Shown here one piece after another: positions 7,833 to 17,095 of a stretch of 64,000 nt of DNA. Under the pieces are notes generated by a model. The model did not search any database. It was given only the letters and a program-made list of their open reading frames with translations, and was not told the origin of the DNA. The position numbers and the translations under genes are program-made. Each line of letters starts with the position of its first letter. The stretch's first letter is position 1. The stretch is from Streptomyces daqingensis (lineage in GTDB: Bacteria; Actinomycetota; Actinomycetes; Streptomycetales; Streptomycetaceae). The DNA lies in contig NZ_BMMP01000001.1 in the NCBI RefSeq assembly GCF_014645895.1, positions 1 to 64,000 of the forward strand, given 5' to 3'.

Positions 7833-9368
7833 ATGACCGCGACCAAGCCGATGGAGCGAGCCGCGCCGGCACCCGGCGCGCCCCGCTGGAAACGGGACAG
7901 CGGACTGTGGGAGCCGGCGGGCCTGGCGCTGTGCGCGGCGCTCGCACTCGCTCTCGCCGTCTCGTCCCCGCCGTGGGTGCCGCAGCAGATCTGGGGCATG
8001 TGCGCGGCACCCGCCTACGCTGCCGCAGCCGTGGCGGCGTGGAGACGCCCCGGGCGGTGGGCGCCGCTCACCCGGGCGATCGCCGTGGCCGGAGCCATCG
8101 TGCTGCCGCTGGTGCTGCTGGCCGTGCTCGGCAAGGCGCAGATGGAGGTCGGCGTCGTCGAGCGGGCGGGGGAGCTCCTGCTGTCCACCGGCAGCCCCTA
8201 CGCGGACGATCCGCGCCAGGTCAGCGACTTCAACCCCTACCTTCCCGGCATGGCGCTGTTCGGCCTGCCCGGAGCGGTGTCCGGCGACGTCCCCGGTCTC
8301 GGCCTCCTCGCCGGGCCGCGCCTGTGGTTCGCCGTCTGCTTCCTCGCGGCGATGGCCGCCGCGGCGCGTGTCGCGGGGGCTGGCTCCCGGACCCGTCCGG
8401 CGCTGACGCTGGTCGCCGCCTGCCCCGCCGTCGCGCTGCCGCTGGCGATCGGCGGCGTGGACCCGCCGGTCGTGGGGCTGATGTGCCTGGGGCTCGCCTT
8501 CGCGGGCAGGGGGGACGGCGGCCGTGCCGGCGTCGCACTGGGACTGGCCGCCGCGCTGAAGTGGACGGCCTGGCCGGCCCTGCCGGTCGTCTTCGTCCTG
8601 CTGGCGGTACGTCACCGCGAGGCCGTCCTGCGGTGCGCGGCGTCCGCGGCGGGCGTGCTCGCCCTGGTCTCCGCTCCGGTGCTCCTCACCGGTGCACGGG
8701 CGTGCGTGCAGCACGTCGTGCTCTATCCGCTGGGTCTCGCCGACGTCCCGTCGTCCGCCGCGAGCCCGCTCCCGGGGCACCTGCTGGCGACCCGCGTCCC
8801 GCACGGGAACGCCGTCGCCGTCGGCGCGCTGGCCGTCTGCGCCGCCTTGATGGCCGCGTCGCTCCTCGTCCGCCCGCCCCGCGGCGGCTCCGCCGCGGCC
8901 GAGCGGATCGCGCTGGGCCTGGCGCTGGCGATGCTGCTCGCGCCGGCCACCAGGAGCGGCTACGTCATCTACCCGCTCGTCCTGTTCTGCTGGTTCCGCC
9001 TCGCACGCCCCGGCGCCGACGGCGCGGACCCCGCGCCCGCACGAGCCGGAACGGCCTGCCGCTACGGCCGCCTCATCGCCGCCCGGGCACCGCGGACGCC
9101 CGTCCGTCCGCCCTGCAGCAGCGACCCGCACTGCGCGGGCCGTCACCCCCGCCGTGGAGGCACCGCGGGCGCAGCCGGACGCCGGTGCGCCGTCCACCGG
9201 CAGCCGGGACGGCGGGAGGTCCGCCACACCGCACGGACCGAAGGGCGGCGGGGCCGCACGAGGTTCGCCGCGCTGGCGCGCTGGTCCGGTCTCCTGCCGG
9301 GGTCGCGGTCCGGTTCGGGGTCGCCGTCCGGTTCGGGGCCGGGGGCCGGGACGCGGCCGCGGTCGTGA
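7833..9368 (+). CDS. GT87 (DUF2029)-like membrane glycosyltransferase
   Basis: A polytopic protein with about nine to ten hydrophobic helices through residue 400 and the motif GSPYADDPRQVSDFNPYLPG in an extracytoplasmic loop, matching GT-C enzymes of family 87 that use polyprenyl-phosphate mannose. ATG 7833 has GAGGGG upstream at a good distance. After about residue 405 the sequence becomes a Pro/Arg/Gly-rich run (about 105 residues) that does not resemble the family, so the natural stop may have been lost or the frame shifted near 9020-9060. Activity is inferred from fold only; no partner gene is adjacent. Confidence 0.7.
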   Translation: MTATKPMERAAPAPGAPRWKRDSGLWEPAGLALCAALALALAVSSPPWVPQQIWGMCAAPAYAAAAVAAWRRPGRWAPLTRAIAVAGAIVLPLVLLAVLGKAQMEVGVVERAGELLLSTGSPYADDPRQVSDFNPYLPGMALFGLPGAVSGDVPGLGLLAGPRLWFAVCFLAAMAAAARVAGAGSRTRPALTLVAACPAVALPLAIGGVDPPVVGLMCLGLAFAGRGDGGRAGVALGLAAALKWTAWPALPVVFVLLAVRHREAVLRCAASAAGVLALVSAPVLLTGARACVQHVVLYPLGLADVPSSAASPLPGHLLATRVPHGNAVAVGALAVCAALMAASLLVRPPRGGSAAAERIALGLALAMLLAPATRSGYVIYPLVLFCWFRLARPGADGADPAPARAGTACRYGRLIAARAPRTPVRPPCSSDPHCAGRHPRRGGTAGAAGRRCAVHRQPGRREVRHTARTEGRRGRTRFAALARWSGLLPGSRSGSGSPSGSGPGAGTRPRS

Positions 9369-9714
9369 CGAGCGGGGGTGTCGCGGGGGCGGAACGACGG
9401 GTCTGGCACAGCGTGTGCGGCTTCGCCGGATTCGCCTCCGCGGCAGCCGGGAGGCGGCGTGGCGCCCGGGCATAGTCCGCGGTGGAGGCGGGCCGGTGGG
9501 ACGAACCGGCACCACTCGCCACCAACTCACTCACCGGCCGGACAAGCTTTGGCCCAAGGCTGCTAAGACTATGGCGCTCGGGGCCCGAGTGCGCTGGACT
9601 TGACGTCGACCACCCATGACATCGACGCGGATCCCGGCGTCGAATCCGCACGCGAAGCATCGCCTTGTGACCACGTCACCCCCGCGACCCCCGATGCCTC
9701 GCGACGGAGACGCC
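9369..9714. other. Gene-free stretch before the LamG fusion gene
   Basis: No coding frame with family-like sequence is seen. The part from about 9500 to 9600 is less GC-rich and probably holds the promoter of the downstream gene, but no clear -35/-10 pair can be assigned. If the downstream protein starts at ATG 9616 rather than GTG 9715, the last 100 bases would be coding. Confidence 0.4.
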
Positions 9715-11694
9715 GTGAACCGCCGGGAATCGACCCGGGGGAACCGGATGGACTGCGTGAACCTCTCAGATGCGGAGCTGCTCCGTCTCGTACGGGCGGG
9801 CGGGGAGAGCTCCGCCTCCGCGCTCCAGGAGCTCGAGCAGCGCCACTTCCCCGCCGTGCGGACCTTCGCGGCAGTCAGCGCCGTCCACATGCAGGCCGCC
9901 GCCGAACTGGCCTACCAGGCCTGGCAGGGCGCGCTGCGGCAGCAGCTCGACGGCGGAGCGGACGGCGCCGTGCGCGCGGGCGCGCTCTCGTCCGTCCTGC
10001 GGACGGCGTCAGCCTGGGCGCAGGGCCACCAACGCTCCGTGCTGCACCCGCAGTTGGCTGCCTGGATCGACGCGACCGGCGCGATGATGCTGACCGGCAC
10101 GGCGCCGGGGAACCCCTACTCGGTCGCCGCCCGCGCCTTCGCCGGCTTGCCGCCCCACAGCCAGACGGTCCTGTGGCACCGGACGGTCGAGGGCGACGAC
10201 AGCACGTTCACCGGCCGGCTGGCAGGCGCCGGACCGGGCGAGGTGCCGATGCTGCTGAGCCGGGCGACGGAGGAGCTGTACAGCTCGTACATCCACGCCC
10301 TCGGCGACGCGACGCACGAAGAGTGCGGCCGCTACCACCGGCTCGTACTGGCCTACGCGGACACGCGGGCCGCCAACGTCGCCACCGAGGTCTCACCCCA
10401 CCTCCAGCGGTGCTCCCGCTGCTCCGGGATCGTCACCGACCTCGGCAGCGTGCGCCACGACAGCGGTGCTCTGCTGGCGCAGGCGCTGCTGCCGTGGGGC
10501 GGCCTGGAGCACGCCACGCGCGGCACGTACGGGGACGCGACCTTCAGCCTCATGCCCGGCCCAGGCGAGACGGACACCGCCACCGCCGCACTGCCGGCCG
10601 ACGACTGGAAGCCCGAGGGCCCGGCGCCCGCCCCCACCGCCGACGGGGGCCCGTGGCCCCGGACCCAGCCGGCCGGAGGAGGGAGGCACGCGGCCCTCGC
10701 GCCCGCGCAGAGCAGGAGGCGGCACGCGGCCCCCGCGGCTGCGGGCAGGGGGCACGCGCGTCCGAGCTCCAGGCGCCGCGTCGACCTGGTGGTGCGGTGC
10801 ACCGCGCTCGCCGGCGTCTGCACCGTCGGCGCCGCCTTCGCCTTCGGCCTCGCCGGGAGCGACGGTGGGGGCAGCAGTCCGCAGGTCAAGGCGCCGGCGC
10901 TGTCGGCCAAGGAGGCGCCGGCCGCCATCGACACGCCCAGCCCGGCCCGTGCGACGGCCAAGGCGAAGTCCACCTCGCGGCCCTCCACGAAGCCGCCGGA
11001 GACGAGCGCTCCGGCACCCCGGCCGAGCGATCCGCGGCCCTCCGCGCCGTCCGTCGGCAGCGCCTCGGTGGCGTGGCTGTTCGAGCAGGCCGACGGCAGG
11101 AACGTGACGTCCGACAGCTCGGGCAACGGCAAGGACGGCTCGCTCTTCGGCGCGTCCCGTCCGACACCCGTCAACGGCGTTCTGCCCCTCGACGGCAGCC
11201 AGTTCGTGGCGGCCCCGGGCCCCGTGGTGGACACCAGCAGCAGCTTCTCCGTGTCGGTCCAGGTAAGGCTGGACCGCACGGACGTCTCGCAGACCGTCGT
11301 GAGCCAGGACTCGTCCGAGGCCAGCGCGTTCATGCTGCGGTACGACGCGGACGAGGCCCAGTGGGAGATGCGGCTGCCGAGGCAGGACTCGGGGGACGCA
11401 GAGGGGGAGGCGGACGTGGCCGTCTCGCAGGGCCCCGCCAGGCCCGGCGTCTCGACCCACCTGACCGGTGTCTACGACGACGCGGCCAACCAGGTCCGCC
11501 TGTACGTGGACGGCCGCCTGGCCCAGACCGTGCCGCGCACCGACGACTTCGCGTCGTCGGAGAGGTTCATCGTGGGCCGCGGGCTGTCCGGCAACGAGTT
11601 CTTCCAGGGGCTCGTCGGTGCGGTCGACGACGTCCAGGCGTTCGGGAGGGCCGTCTCCTCGGCCGAGGCGAAGGCGCTGGCACAGAAGTCCTGA
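9715..11694 (+). CDS. Sigma-like / zinc-finger / transmembrane / LamG fusion protein
   Basis: A protein of 659 residues. LSDAELLRLVRAGG (about 17) resembles sigma region 2. A region-4-like segment GLPPHSQTVLWHRTVEGDD follows at about 141-190, though the recognition helix looks degenerate. HLQRCSRC (about 227) has the H-x3-C-x2-C spacing of anti-sigma zinc fingers. One hydrophobic helix at about 358-380 is followed by a Ser/Pro/Lys-rich linker and a C-terminal concanavalin-like LamG domain (about 449-658; VAWLFEQADG, LTGVYDDAANQVRLYVDG). Together these suggest a membrane-anchored sigma-type regulator with an external carbohydrate-binding sensor. GTG 9715 has GGAG five bases upstream; ATG 9616 and ATG 9748 are alternatives. 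Confidence 0.75.
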   Translation: MNRRESTRGNRMDCVNLSDAELLRLVRAGGESSASALQELEQRHFPAVRTFAAVSAVHMQAAAELAYQAWQGALRQQLDGGADGAVRAGALSSVLRTASAWAQGHQRSVLHPQLAAWIDATGAMMLTGTAPGNPYSVAARAFAGLPPHSQTVLWHRTVEGDDSTFTGRLAGAGPGEVPMLLSRATEELYSSYIHALGDATHEECGRYHRLVLAYADTRAANVATEVSPHLQRCSRCSGIVTDLGSVRHDSGALLAQALLPWGGLEHATRGTYGDATFSLMPGPGETDTATAALPADDWKPEGPAPAPTADGGPWPRTQPAGGGRHAALAPAQSRRRHAAPAAAGRGHARPSSRRRVDLVVRCTALAGVCTVGAAFAFGLAGSDGGGSSPQVKAPALSAKEAPAAIDTPSPARATAKAKSTSRPSTKPPETSAPAPRPSDPRPSAPSVGSASVAWLFEQADGRNVTSDSSGNGKDGSLFGASRPTPVNGVLPLDGSQFVAAPGPVVDTSSSFSVSVQVRLDRTDVSQTVVSQDSSEASAFMLRYDADEAQWEMRLPRQDSGDAEGEADVAVSQGPARPGVSTHLTGVYDDAANQVRLYVDGRLAQTVPRTDDFASSERFIVGRGLSGNEFFQGLVGAVDDVQAFGRAVSSAEAKALAQKS

Positions 11695-11899
11695 CGGGTT
11701 CCCGTCCCGCCCGCGCCTCACCGTGGCGCGGGCGGCGTGCGTCCTGCCCGGTTCCCCGGCTCGCGGGGCGGCGCGGCGTGCACGGCGCCCTGCGAGCCGG
11801 GGATCTCGCTGCCTCAGCAACGGACGGCCGCTGCACGGACGCACGCCCGTGCAGCGACCACCGCTCGCCTGACGTCCCGTGGCCGGAGCCCGGCCGGCC

Positions 11900-13501
11900 T
11901 CAGCTGCTCACCCCGCGGTCGAGCTCCCAGAGCTGCAGCAGCGACGAGGAGTTGAGCGCCCACTCCACGCCGGTGATGTCGTCGTGTGCCGCGACGTACT
12001 GCTTGCCCTGCCACAGCGGCAGCACGGGGACGTCGTCGGCCACGATGTCCTGGGCGCGCGCGAAGTTCTCCGAGGCGTCGGCGCGCTCCGGCTCCCGCCG
12101 GGTCTCCGGGATGAGCTCCTCGCGGATCTCCTTGCTGGAGTACGGGGAGTTGAGGACGTTGTCCTTGGCGAAGAAGGGCGCGATGAAGTTGTCCGCGTCG
12201 GGGAAGTCCGGCAGCCAGGCGAAGCCGTAGACCTGGTACTCCCCCCTGAGCGACGCGGTGCTGTACGACGTCGGGGGCTCGATCTCGACGCTCGCGTCGA
12301 ACAGCCCGGAGCCGTTGAGCTGCTTCTCCAGCAGCGCGAACTCCTTGGCGCCGGAACCGCCCTTGCCGACCTGTGGGTAGTGGAGCGAGAGCCTCACCGG
12401 GGTCTTCACGTCGGCCTTGCGCAGGGTGCGCTTCGCGGCCTTCTCGTCCGGCTCCCCGTACTCGTTGAAGAAGGAGTTGGTGTGCCCCACCAGCCCGCCC
12501 GGCACGACCGAGAACAGGGGCTCGGCGGTACGCGGATACACCGTGCTGACGAGCTGCTTGCGGTCGATGACCTGGGCGAACGCCTGACGGACGGCGCGCT
12601 GGCCCACCGTCTCGTCCTCCGTGTCGAAGACGAGGTAGCGGACGGCCTGTCCGGGCTGCTCGACGAGCTTGATCTGGTCGTCGCGGTCCTTCTCCAGCTG
12701 CTCGATGTAGCGCGAGGAGACGCCGCCGTTCATCAGGTCGACGTCGCCCGAGTCGAGCGCCTTCTGGAGGCTCTTGGAGGAGTTGAAGAAGCGCAGCTCG
12801 ATCTTCTGGCTCTTCGCCTGTGAGGCTCCCTGGTAGTCGGGGTTGCCGGAGAGGAGCACCTTGCGCCGCTTGGCGTCGAAGTCGTCGAGTACGTACGGTC
12901 CGGAGCCCGTTCCCTTGAAGCCCTTGGCGAGCCGGTCTGCGGGATAGGTCTGGCTGTCGACGATCGAGGCGGCGGGCGTGGCCAGCTTGTAGGGGAAGGT
13001 GGCGTCCGGCTTCTTGAGGTGGAAGACGACCTTGTTGCCGGCCTCCGCCTCGACCTCGTCGACGTTGCTGAACAGCGAGGCCGGCCCGCCCTTGAAGTCG
13101 ATGAGGAGGAGGCGTTCGAGCGAGAACTCCACGTCCTCGGCGTTGAGTTTGTTCCCGTTGGAGAAGGTCAGCCCGTCTCGCAGCGTGCAGCTGTACTGCT
13201 CGTTCCGCTTGTCGGTGAAGCCGCACTTCTCGGCGGCGTCGGTCACCGGTTCGGTGCCGGTACGGGGCGGCCGCAGCAGCGTCTGGAACGTGTTGCGCAT
13301 GATGTTCCAGGAGCTGTCGTCGTACGAGGCCGCGGGGTCGAAGGGCGCCGGGGTGTCCTCGGTGACCGCGACTCTCGCGGTCGTTCCCACCACGATGGTC
13401 CCGCCACTGCCCTCTTTCCCGCTCATCCCGCCGCTGCAGGCGGCGAGAGTGGAGGCGAGCAGCCCGGCCAGGGCAAGTGGCGTAAGAGTCCTGCGGTTCA
13501 T
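11900..13501 (-). CDS. ABC transporter substrate-binding lipoprotein, family 5 (peptide/nickel type)
   Basis: A 533-residue secreted lipoprotein: signal MNRRTLTPLALAGLLASTLA, lipobox LAAC, then an OppA/DppA-type domain with DGLTFSNGNKLNAEDVEFSL, AFAQVIDRKQLV and WLPDFPDADNF, hallmarks of SBP_bac_5 proteins. It captures oligopeptides or similar ligands outside the membrane. ATG 13501 is fixed by GGAGGG eight bases upstream. No permease or ATPase genes are adjacent, so it either shares a transporter encoded elsewhere or acts in sensing; orphan members are common in Streptomyces. Confidence 0.9.
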   Translation of the reverse strand: MNRRTLTPLALAGLLASTLAACSGGMSGKEGSGGTIVVGTTARVAVTEDTPAPFDPAASYDDSSWNIMRNTFQTLLRPPRTGTEPVTDAAEKCGFTDKRNEQYSCTLRDGLTFSNGNKLNAEDVEFSLERLLLIDFKGGPASLFSNVDEVEAEAGNKVVFHLKKPDATFPYKLATPAASIVDSQTYPADRLAKGFKGTGSGPYVLDDFDAKRRKVLLSGNPDYQGASQAKSQKIELRFFNSSKSLQKALDSGDVDLMNGGVSSRYIEQLEKDRDDQIKLVEQPGQAVRYLVFDTEDETVGQRAVRQAFAQVIDRKQLVSTVYPRTAEPLFSVVPGGLVGHTNSFFNEYGEPDEKAAKRTLRKADVKTPVRLSLHYPQVGKGGSGAKEFALLEKQLNGSGLFDASVEIEPPTSYSTASLRGEYQVYGFAWLPDFPDADNFIAPFFAKDNVLNSPYSSKEIREELIPETRREPERADASENFARAQDIVADDVPVLPLWQGKQYVAAHDDITGVEWALNSSSLLQLWELDRGVSS

Positions 13502-14405
13502 GAACGGCGCCCTCCTTGATCTGTCCCACAGGCGAATGGCGCGGAGAGACGCCAATACTTCCGCAGTGACAGTCCGATGCCGGATGGCGCGGAACGCCAC
13601 CCTGCACCGGACGAAAGATCACCGGGTCCGCAGGACGGATGCAGGAACGTATCGCACGTCAACGAACCAATGCGGGCACAGTGGTTCGTGGATCGCCCGT
13701 CTGACTCGATATCCACCACATGAGTTCGGAATTTTCGATGCCTTGCTCGATTATAAGCGCCGGAGCAGCAACTCCGGTGAGGTGCGGGCGAGTTCGTTCA
13801 TCATTGAGCGTCCGTCAAGAACTGGAAAACGCCAATGTCCGGTGCCCCTTGGGGAATTGGTTCCTGATTTCCGGATCGCTGCGTCATTGTCCTGGTATGG
13901 CAAGCCGGATGGAAGGCGCCGGGGTGAACCGCGGGCGGTGAAATGTGTTCCGGTCCCGGGTGGTTCCAGAAGTCGTCTCGTGAATCCGGCTGGTGGAGAT
14001 GGACCCCGGGCGTCCTGGCGCGACCGTATTCAGGTCCGCTCAGGCCGCCGAGTTCTTCCCGACATTGTGCGAGGTGGCTGGAATGGCAGGGGTCGAAACG
14101 TGGACTTTAGCACCGTCCGCAGTCCGTGAATGCCGGTCCGGACGGGGCCGCCGGGAATCGCCTCCCGGGTGCCCGGCGCGCGACGGCGGCCGACTGCGGG
14201 AAGGGGCCCTACGCGACGCCCGGAGGATGCGGGACCAGCGGGATGCCTCTTCGCGAACGCAGTCCGCTCCGGCCGGAACGCACGTCGGTCCGGGCTGCCG
14301 TGACCTCGCGGACGACGCGGACCAGCATGGCCGAAATGCGCCTCCCGACGCGGCAGGGGAAAGCTCCTCGTCCGTCGCGACGGCCCCCGCATGGCCCGGC
14401 TCCGG
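13502..14405. other. About 900 bases without a recognisable gene
   Basis: This stretch has noticeably lower GC than its surroundings, particularly 13650-14100, and no open frame in it reads like a protein. It must contain the promoter of the solute-binding protein gene (minus strand). A TATAAT-like hexamer occurs on the minus strand near 13751-13756, but no matching -35 element lies at the right distance. It may also contain remnants of lost genes. Confidence 0.4.
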
Positions 14406-14648
14406 TCACGTGCTCTTCTCGGCGACGCCGTAGGCGGCGACCTTGCGGACGGCGATGATCGCCACCGTCAGCAGGATGCCGCTCCACGACAGATCCCCGG
14501 CGAGGCGCATCAGCCCGGCCGCCATGAGGAAGTCCAGGAGCAGCGGCAGCGCCGTGCGGATCCTGCGCGTGGCCGCGTAGGCCGTCAGGAAGACCACCAC
14601 GCCGGCCGCGGTGACGAGGAGCGCCGCCGCCTCGATCGCCGTGGCCAC
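14406..14648 (-). CDS. Small two-to-three-helix membrane protein
   Basis: Eighty residues, mostly hydrophobic, with helices at about 5-25, 33-50 and 55-70 and a short charged tail. It starts with GTG 14648 one base after the stop of the DUF1622 gene, so the two are co-translated. This small-protein partner of DUF1622 recurs in actinobacteria; no function is known. Confidence 0.7.
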   Translation of the reverse strand: MATAIEAAALLVTAAGVVVFLTAYAATRRIRTALPLLLDFLMAAGLMRLAGDLSWSGILLTVAIIAVRKVAAYGVAEKST

Positions 14649-14649
14649 C

Positions 14650-15090
14650 TCACGGCGCCTTTCGCCGGCCGGTGCCGGTGCCCGCCTCTGCTCCGGCGGG
14701 CCGGCCCGGTTCCGCTTCCGCGTCGCTCTCGATCTCGGCCCGCTCCTGGGCGATCTCGCGGCTCAGGAAGTAGTTGAGCGCGGTCCGGATGGCGGCGATC
14801 GCGGCGAGCTGCCCGATCTCGGTGAAGCTGGGCGCCACCGCGGTCCGCAGCACGTCGCCCGCGAGCTGGAACTCAAGGCCCAGCACGAGGAACCGTCCCA
14901 GCGTCAGCCGGATGCGGTTGAAGCCCTCCGCGCGCCCGCGGCCGCGTACGACCGTCGCGACGAAGCGCCCGAACGCCCAGCACGCCCCCAAGAAGATGAT
15001 CAACGCGCCCGCGGTCTCCACCACCCGTACGAGGATGCCGATGGCCTCACGCAGGTCCGGTTCCGGCAGTACCTCCCACGAAAGGATCAT
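14650..15090 (-). CDS. DUF1622 family membrane protein
   Basis: A 146-residue protein with three hydrophobic segments (about 18-40, 60-80, 100-118) and the DUF1622 pattern RIRLTLGRFLVLGLEFQLA followed by AAIRTALNYFLSREI. The tail of about 30 residues is charged and cytoplasmic. Function is unknown; family members are inner-membrane proteins of about 120 residues. It is the first gene of a two-gene minus-strand operon with the small membrane protein downstream. Confidence 0.85.
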   Translation of the reverse strand: MILSWEVLPEPDLREAIGILVRVVETAGALIIFLGACWAFGRFVATVVRGRGRAEGFNRIRLTLGRFLVLGLEFQLAGDVLRTAVAPSFTEIGQLAAIAAIRTALNYFLSREIAQERAEIESDAEAEPGRPAGAEAGTGTGRRKAP

Positions 15091-15202
15091 GCCTGGGCGT
15101 TACCCGTCCGCCCGAGCCCCTCTCACCGGCCCTCTCCCAGGCCCTTCCAATGGCAGACACGCCAGGCCGCGGCGTCGGAGCCCGATGAGCTGCGGCCCTG
15201 GA

Positions 15203-15227
15203 GTCGATTACCCGTCAGGTAATCGAC
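15203..15227. promoter_or_regulatory. Perfect 10-base inverted repeat, TetR-operator-like
   Basis: GTCGATTACC (15203-15212) and GGTAATCGAC (15218-15227) are separated by CGTCA. The site lies 59 bases upstream of the DUF1330 gene and 113 bases from the divergent DUF1622 gene. The core TTACC-N5-GGTAA has the geometry of TetR-family operators, but no TetR gene is adjacent. Confidence 0.6.
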
Positions 15228-15286
15228 CCCGGTGGTCGACGGTGCGACGCTTCGGGCGACCGAGCCGGAACCGCTGGAAGGACGCC

Positions 15287-15634
15287 ATGCCCGCCTACGT
15301 CATCGCGCATCTGCGAGAGGCACCCCCGCACCCGGACATCGCCGAGTACATCGAGCGCCTTCCCGCCACCTTCGAGCCGTACGGCGGGAGTTACCTCGTG
15401 CACGCCGCGCAGCACGAGATCAAGGAGGGCAGCTGGCCCGGGCACGTCGTGATGATCGGCTTCCCGGGGGCCGCCGAGGCGCAGGCCTGGTGGGACTCGC
15501 CCGCGTACCGGGAGATCGCGCCGCTGCGCCGCCGCCACATCGAGGGCGACATCATCCTGGTGGACGGCGTTCCCGAGGGCTACGACCCGGCCGCGACCGT
15601 GCGGGCGATGCGCGACGCCCTGCCTGCCGGATAA
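15287..15634 (+). CDS. DUF1330 family protein
   Basis: A 115-residue soluble protein of the DUF1330 dimeric ferredoxin-like (ABM-like) fold, with YIERLPATFEPYGGSYLVH and WPGHVVMIGFPGAAEAQAWW. Such proteins are small dimers of unknown enzymatic role. ATG 15287 has GGAAGG at a good distance. The palindrome at 15203-15227 sits in its likely promoter, suggesting regulation by a TetR-type protein encoded elsewhere. Confidence 0.85.
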   Translation: MPAYVIAHLREAPPHPDIAEYIERLPATFEPYGGSYLVHAAQHEIKEGSWPGHVVMIGFPGAAEAQAWWDSPAYREIAPLRRRHIEGDIILVDGVPEGYDPAATVRAMRDALPAG

Positions 15635-15731
15635 CCCCGCCGGCGAGGCCGTCCAGGGCAGGCCAGGTGGGGCCCCGTCCGCGGGCGGCCCTCGTCGCCG
15701 GCCGGGTCAGCCGCCGCCGTACCGTTGCCGC

Positions 15732-16448
15732 ATGTCACACGACCCGCACGACCCGCAACCGCCGCGGCCGGCCGAGGCGCTGCGCGCGGCCTACCGCGCC
15801 TTCGACGCCGTGGTCTCGACGGTCACGGACGAACAGTCGTGGCTGCCGAGCGGTTGCGCGGGCTGGTCGGTGCGCGACCTCGTCTTCCACTGCCTGGGCG
15901 ACGCGCGCCGCGGTCTGGTCGCGCTGCACACACCCGCCGAAGGGCGCCCGGACCGGGACGCCGTCACGTACTGGGAGGACTGGCGCCCCGGGACGGCCCG
16001 CGCGGACGCCGGGCGAAGGCACGTGCGGGCCGTGGCCAGCTTGTTCCCGCACATGGACGAACTCCGCGAGGAGTACGCCGAGACGGCGGCCGCGGTCGCG
16101 CACGCAGCGGCGGTGACGGCAGCGGACGAGGAGGGAAGCGCGGCGGCCGGGAAGCCGGTGGCGACGCAGGGCCATGTCCTGACCGCCGGCGACCTGATGT
16201 GCACGCTCGCCGTCGAGGCGACGGTCCACCATCTCGACCTCGTCGTGTCGTTGCCCGACGCCCCCGGGCCTTCGCCGGAGGGCCTCCGGCTGGTGCGGCG
16301 CACGCTCGACGGGCTCCTCGGGCGGCCGGCACCGGCCGCGTGGGACGACGCGCGGTACGCACGGGTGGGAACCGGGCGCGAGTCCCTGACGGACGCCGAC
16401 CGGGAGGCTCTGGGAGCGGACGCCGACCGCTTCCCGCTGTTCGGCTGA
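15732..16448 (+). CDS. Maleylpyruvate isomerase-type mycothiol-dependent protein (DinB fold)
   Basis: A 238-residue protein with the N-terminal four-helix DinB/MDMPI bundle: LPSGCAGWSVRDLVFHCLGD supplies the first metal-binding His region and VEATVHHLDLVV the second. In actinobacteria this family uses mycothiol as cofactor or is an uncharacterised relative. The C-terminal part matches the TIGR03083-type extension. It stands alone between the DUF1330 and GNAT genes, so no substrate is suggested. Confidence 0.85.
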   Translation: MSHDPHDPQPPRPAEALRAAYRAFDAVVSTVTDEQSWLPSGCAGWSVRDLVFHCLGDARRGLVALHTPAEGRPDRDAVTYWEDWRPGTARADAGRRHVRAVASLFPHMDELREEYAETAAAVAHAAAVTAADEEGSAAAGKPVATQGHVLTAGDLMCTLAVEATVHHLDLVVSLPDAPGPSPEGLRLVRRTLDGLLGRPAPAAWDDARYARVGTGRESLTDADREALGADADRFPLFG

Positions 16449-16552
16449 GCACCCGGCCGGCGCGGCCCGGGGCGCGAAAGCCGTCCCCAACCGCCTTCCG
16501 TGCCGAATTAATTGGTTTGCCGCCGTTCGGTCCGTGCGGATAGGAAACCTCC

Positions 16553-17095
16553 ATGCTGAGGGGCGAGAAGGTCGGGCTCAGAGCCCGGCACGACGAGGAC
16601 ATTCCGATACTGCGGTCGGAGCTCTACGGCGACGTGGTCAACTCCTCGCGGTCCGACGGCGGGCCCTGGCGGCCGGTCACGCCCGGCTCGAAGGACGCGC
16701 CGTTCGTCGTCGACGACAAGGAGCAGCAGACCGCCTCGTTCTCCGTGGTGGAGCTGGAGGGCGGTTCGCTGATCGGCAGCGCGAACCTGTGGGGCATCGA
16801 CACCCACAACCGGTTCGCGCACATCGGGGTGGGGCTTCTGCCGTCCTCCCGCGGCAAGGGCTACGGCACCGACGTGGTCGGGGTGCTGTGCCACTACGGG
16901 TTCGTCGTGCGCGGCCTGCAGCGGCTGCAGATCGAGACGCTGCCCGACAATGCCGGGATGCTGCGGGCCGCCGAGCGCAACGGCTTCGTCCGGGAGGGCG
17001 TGATGCGCGCCGCGGCCTGGGTGCTGGGCGAGTTCATGGACGAGGTGCTGCTGGGGCTGCTGGCCCACGAGTGGAAGCCGGCGTCGACGAGCTGA
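16553..17095 (+). CDS. GNAT family N-acetyltransferase (RimJ/RimL type)
   Basis: A 180-residue acetyltransferase starting MLRGEKVGLRARHDEDIP, the usual opening of the RimJ/RimL-like subgroup. The acetyl-CoA binding motif A is SSRGKGYGTD (about 102-111), and the C-terminal NAGMLRAAERNGFVREG is the conserved motif B region. The acceptor is unknown; relatives modify protein N-termini or small amines. A purine-rich AGGAAA lies shortly before ATG 16553. Monocistronic by context. Confidence 0.88.
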   Translation: MLRGEKVGLRARHDEDIPILRSELYGDVVNSSRSDGGPWRPVTPGSKDAPFVVDDKEQQTASFSVVELEGGSLIGSANLWGIDTHNRFAHIGVGLLPSSRGKGYGTDVVGVLCHYGFVVRGLQRLQIETLPDNAGMLRAAERNGFVREGVMRAAAWVLGEFMDEVLLGLLAHEWKPASTS

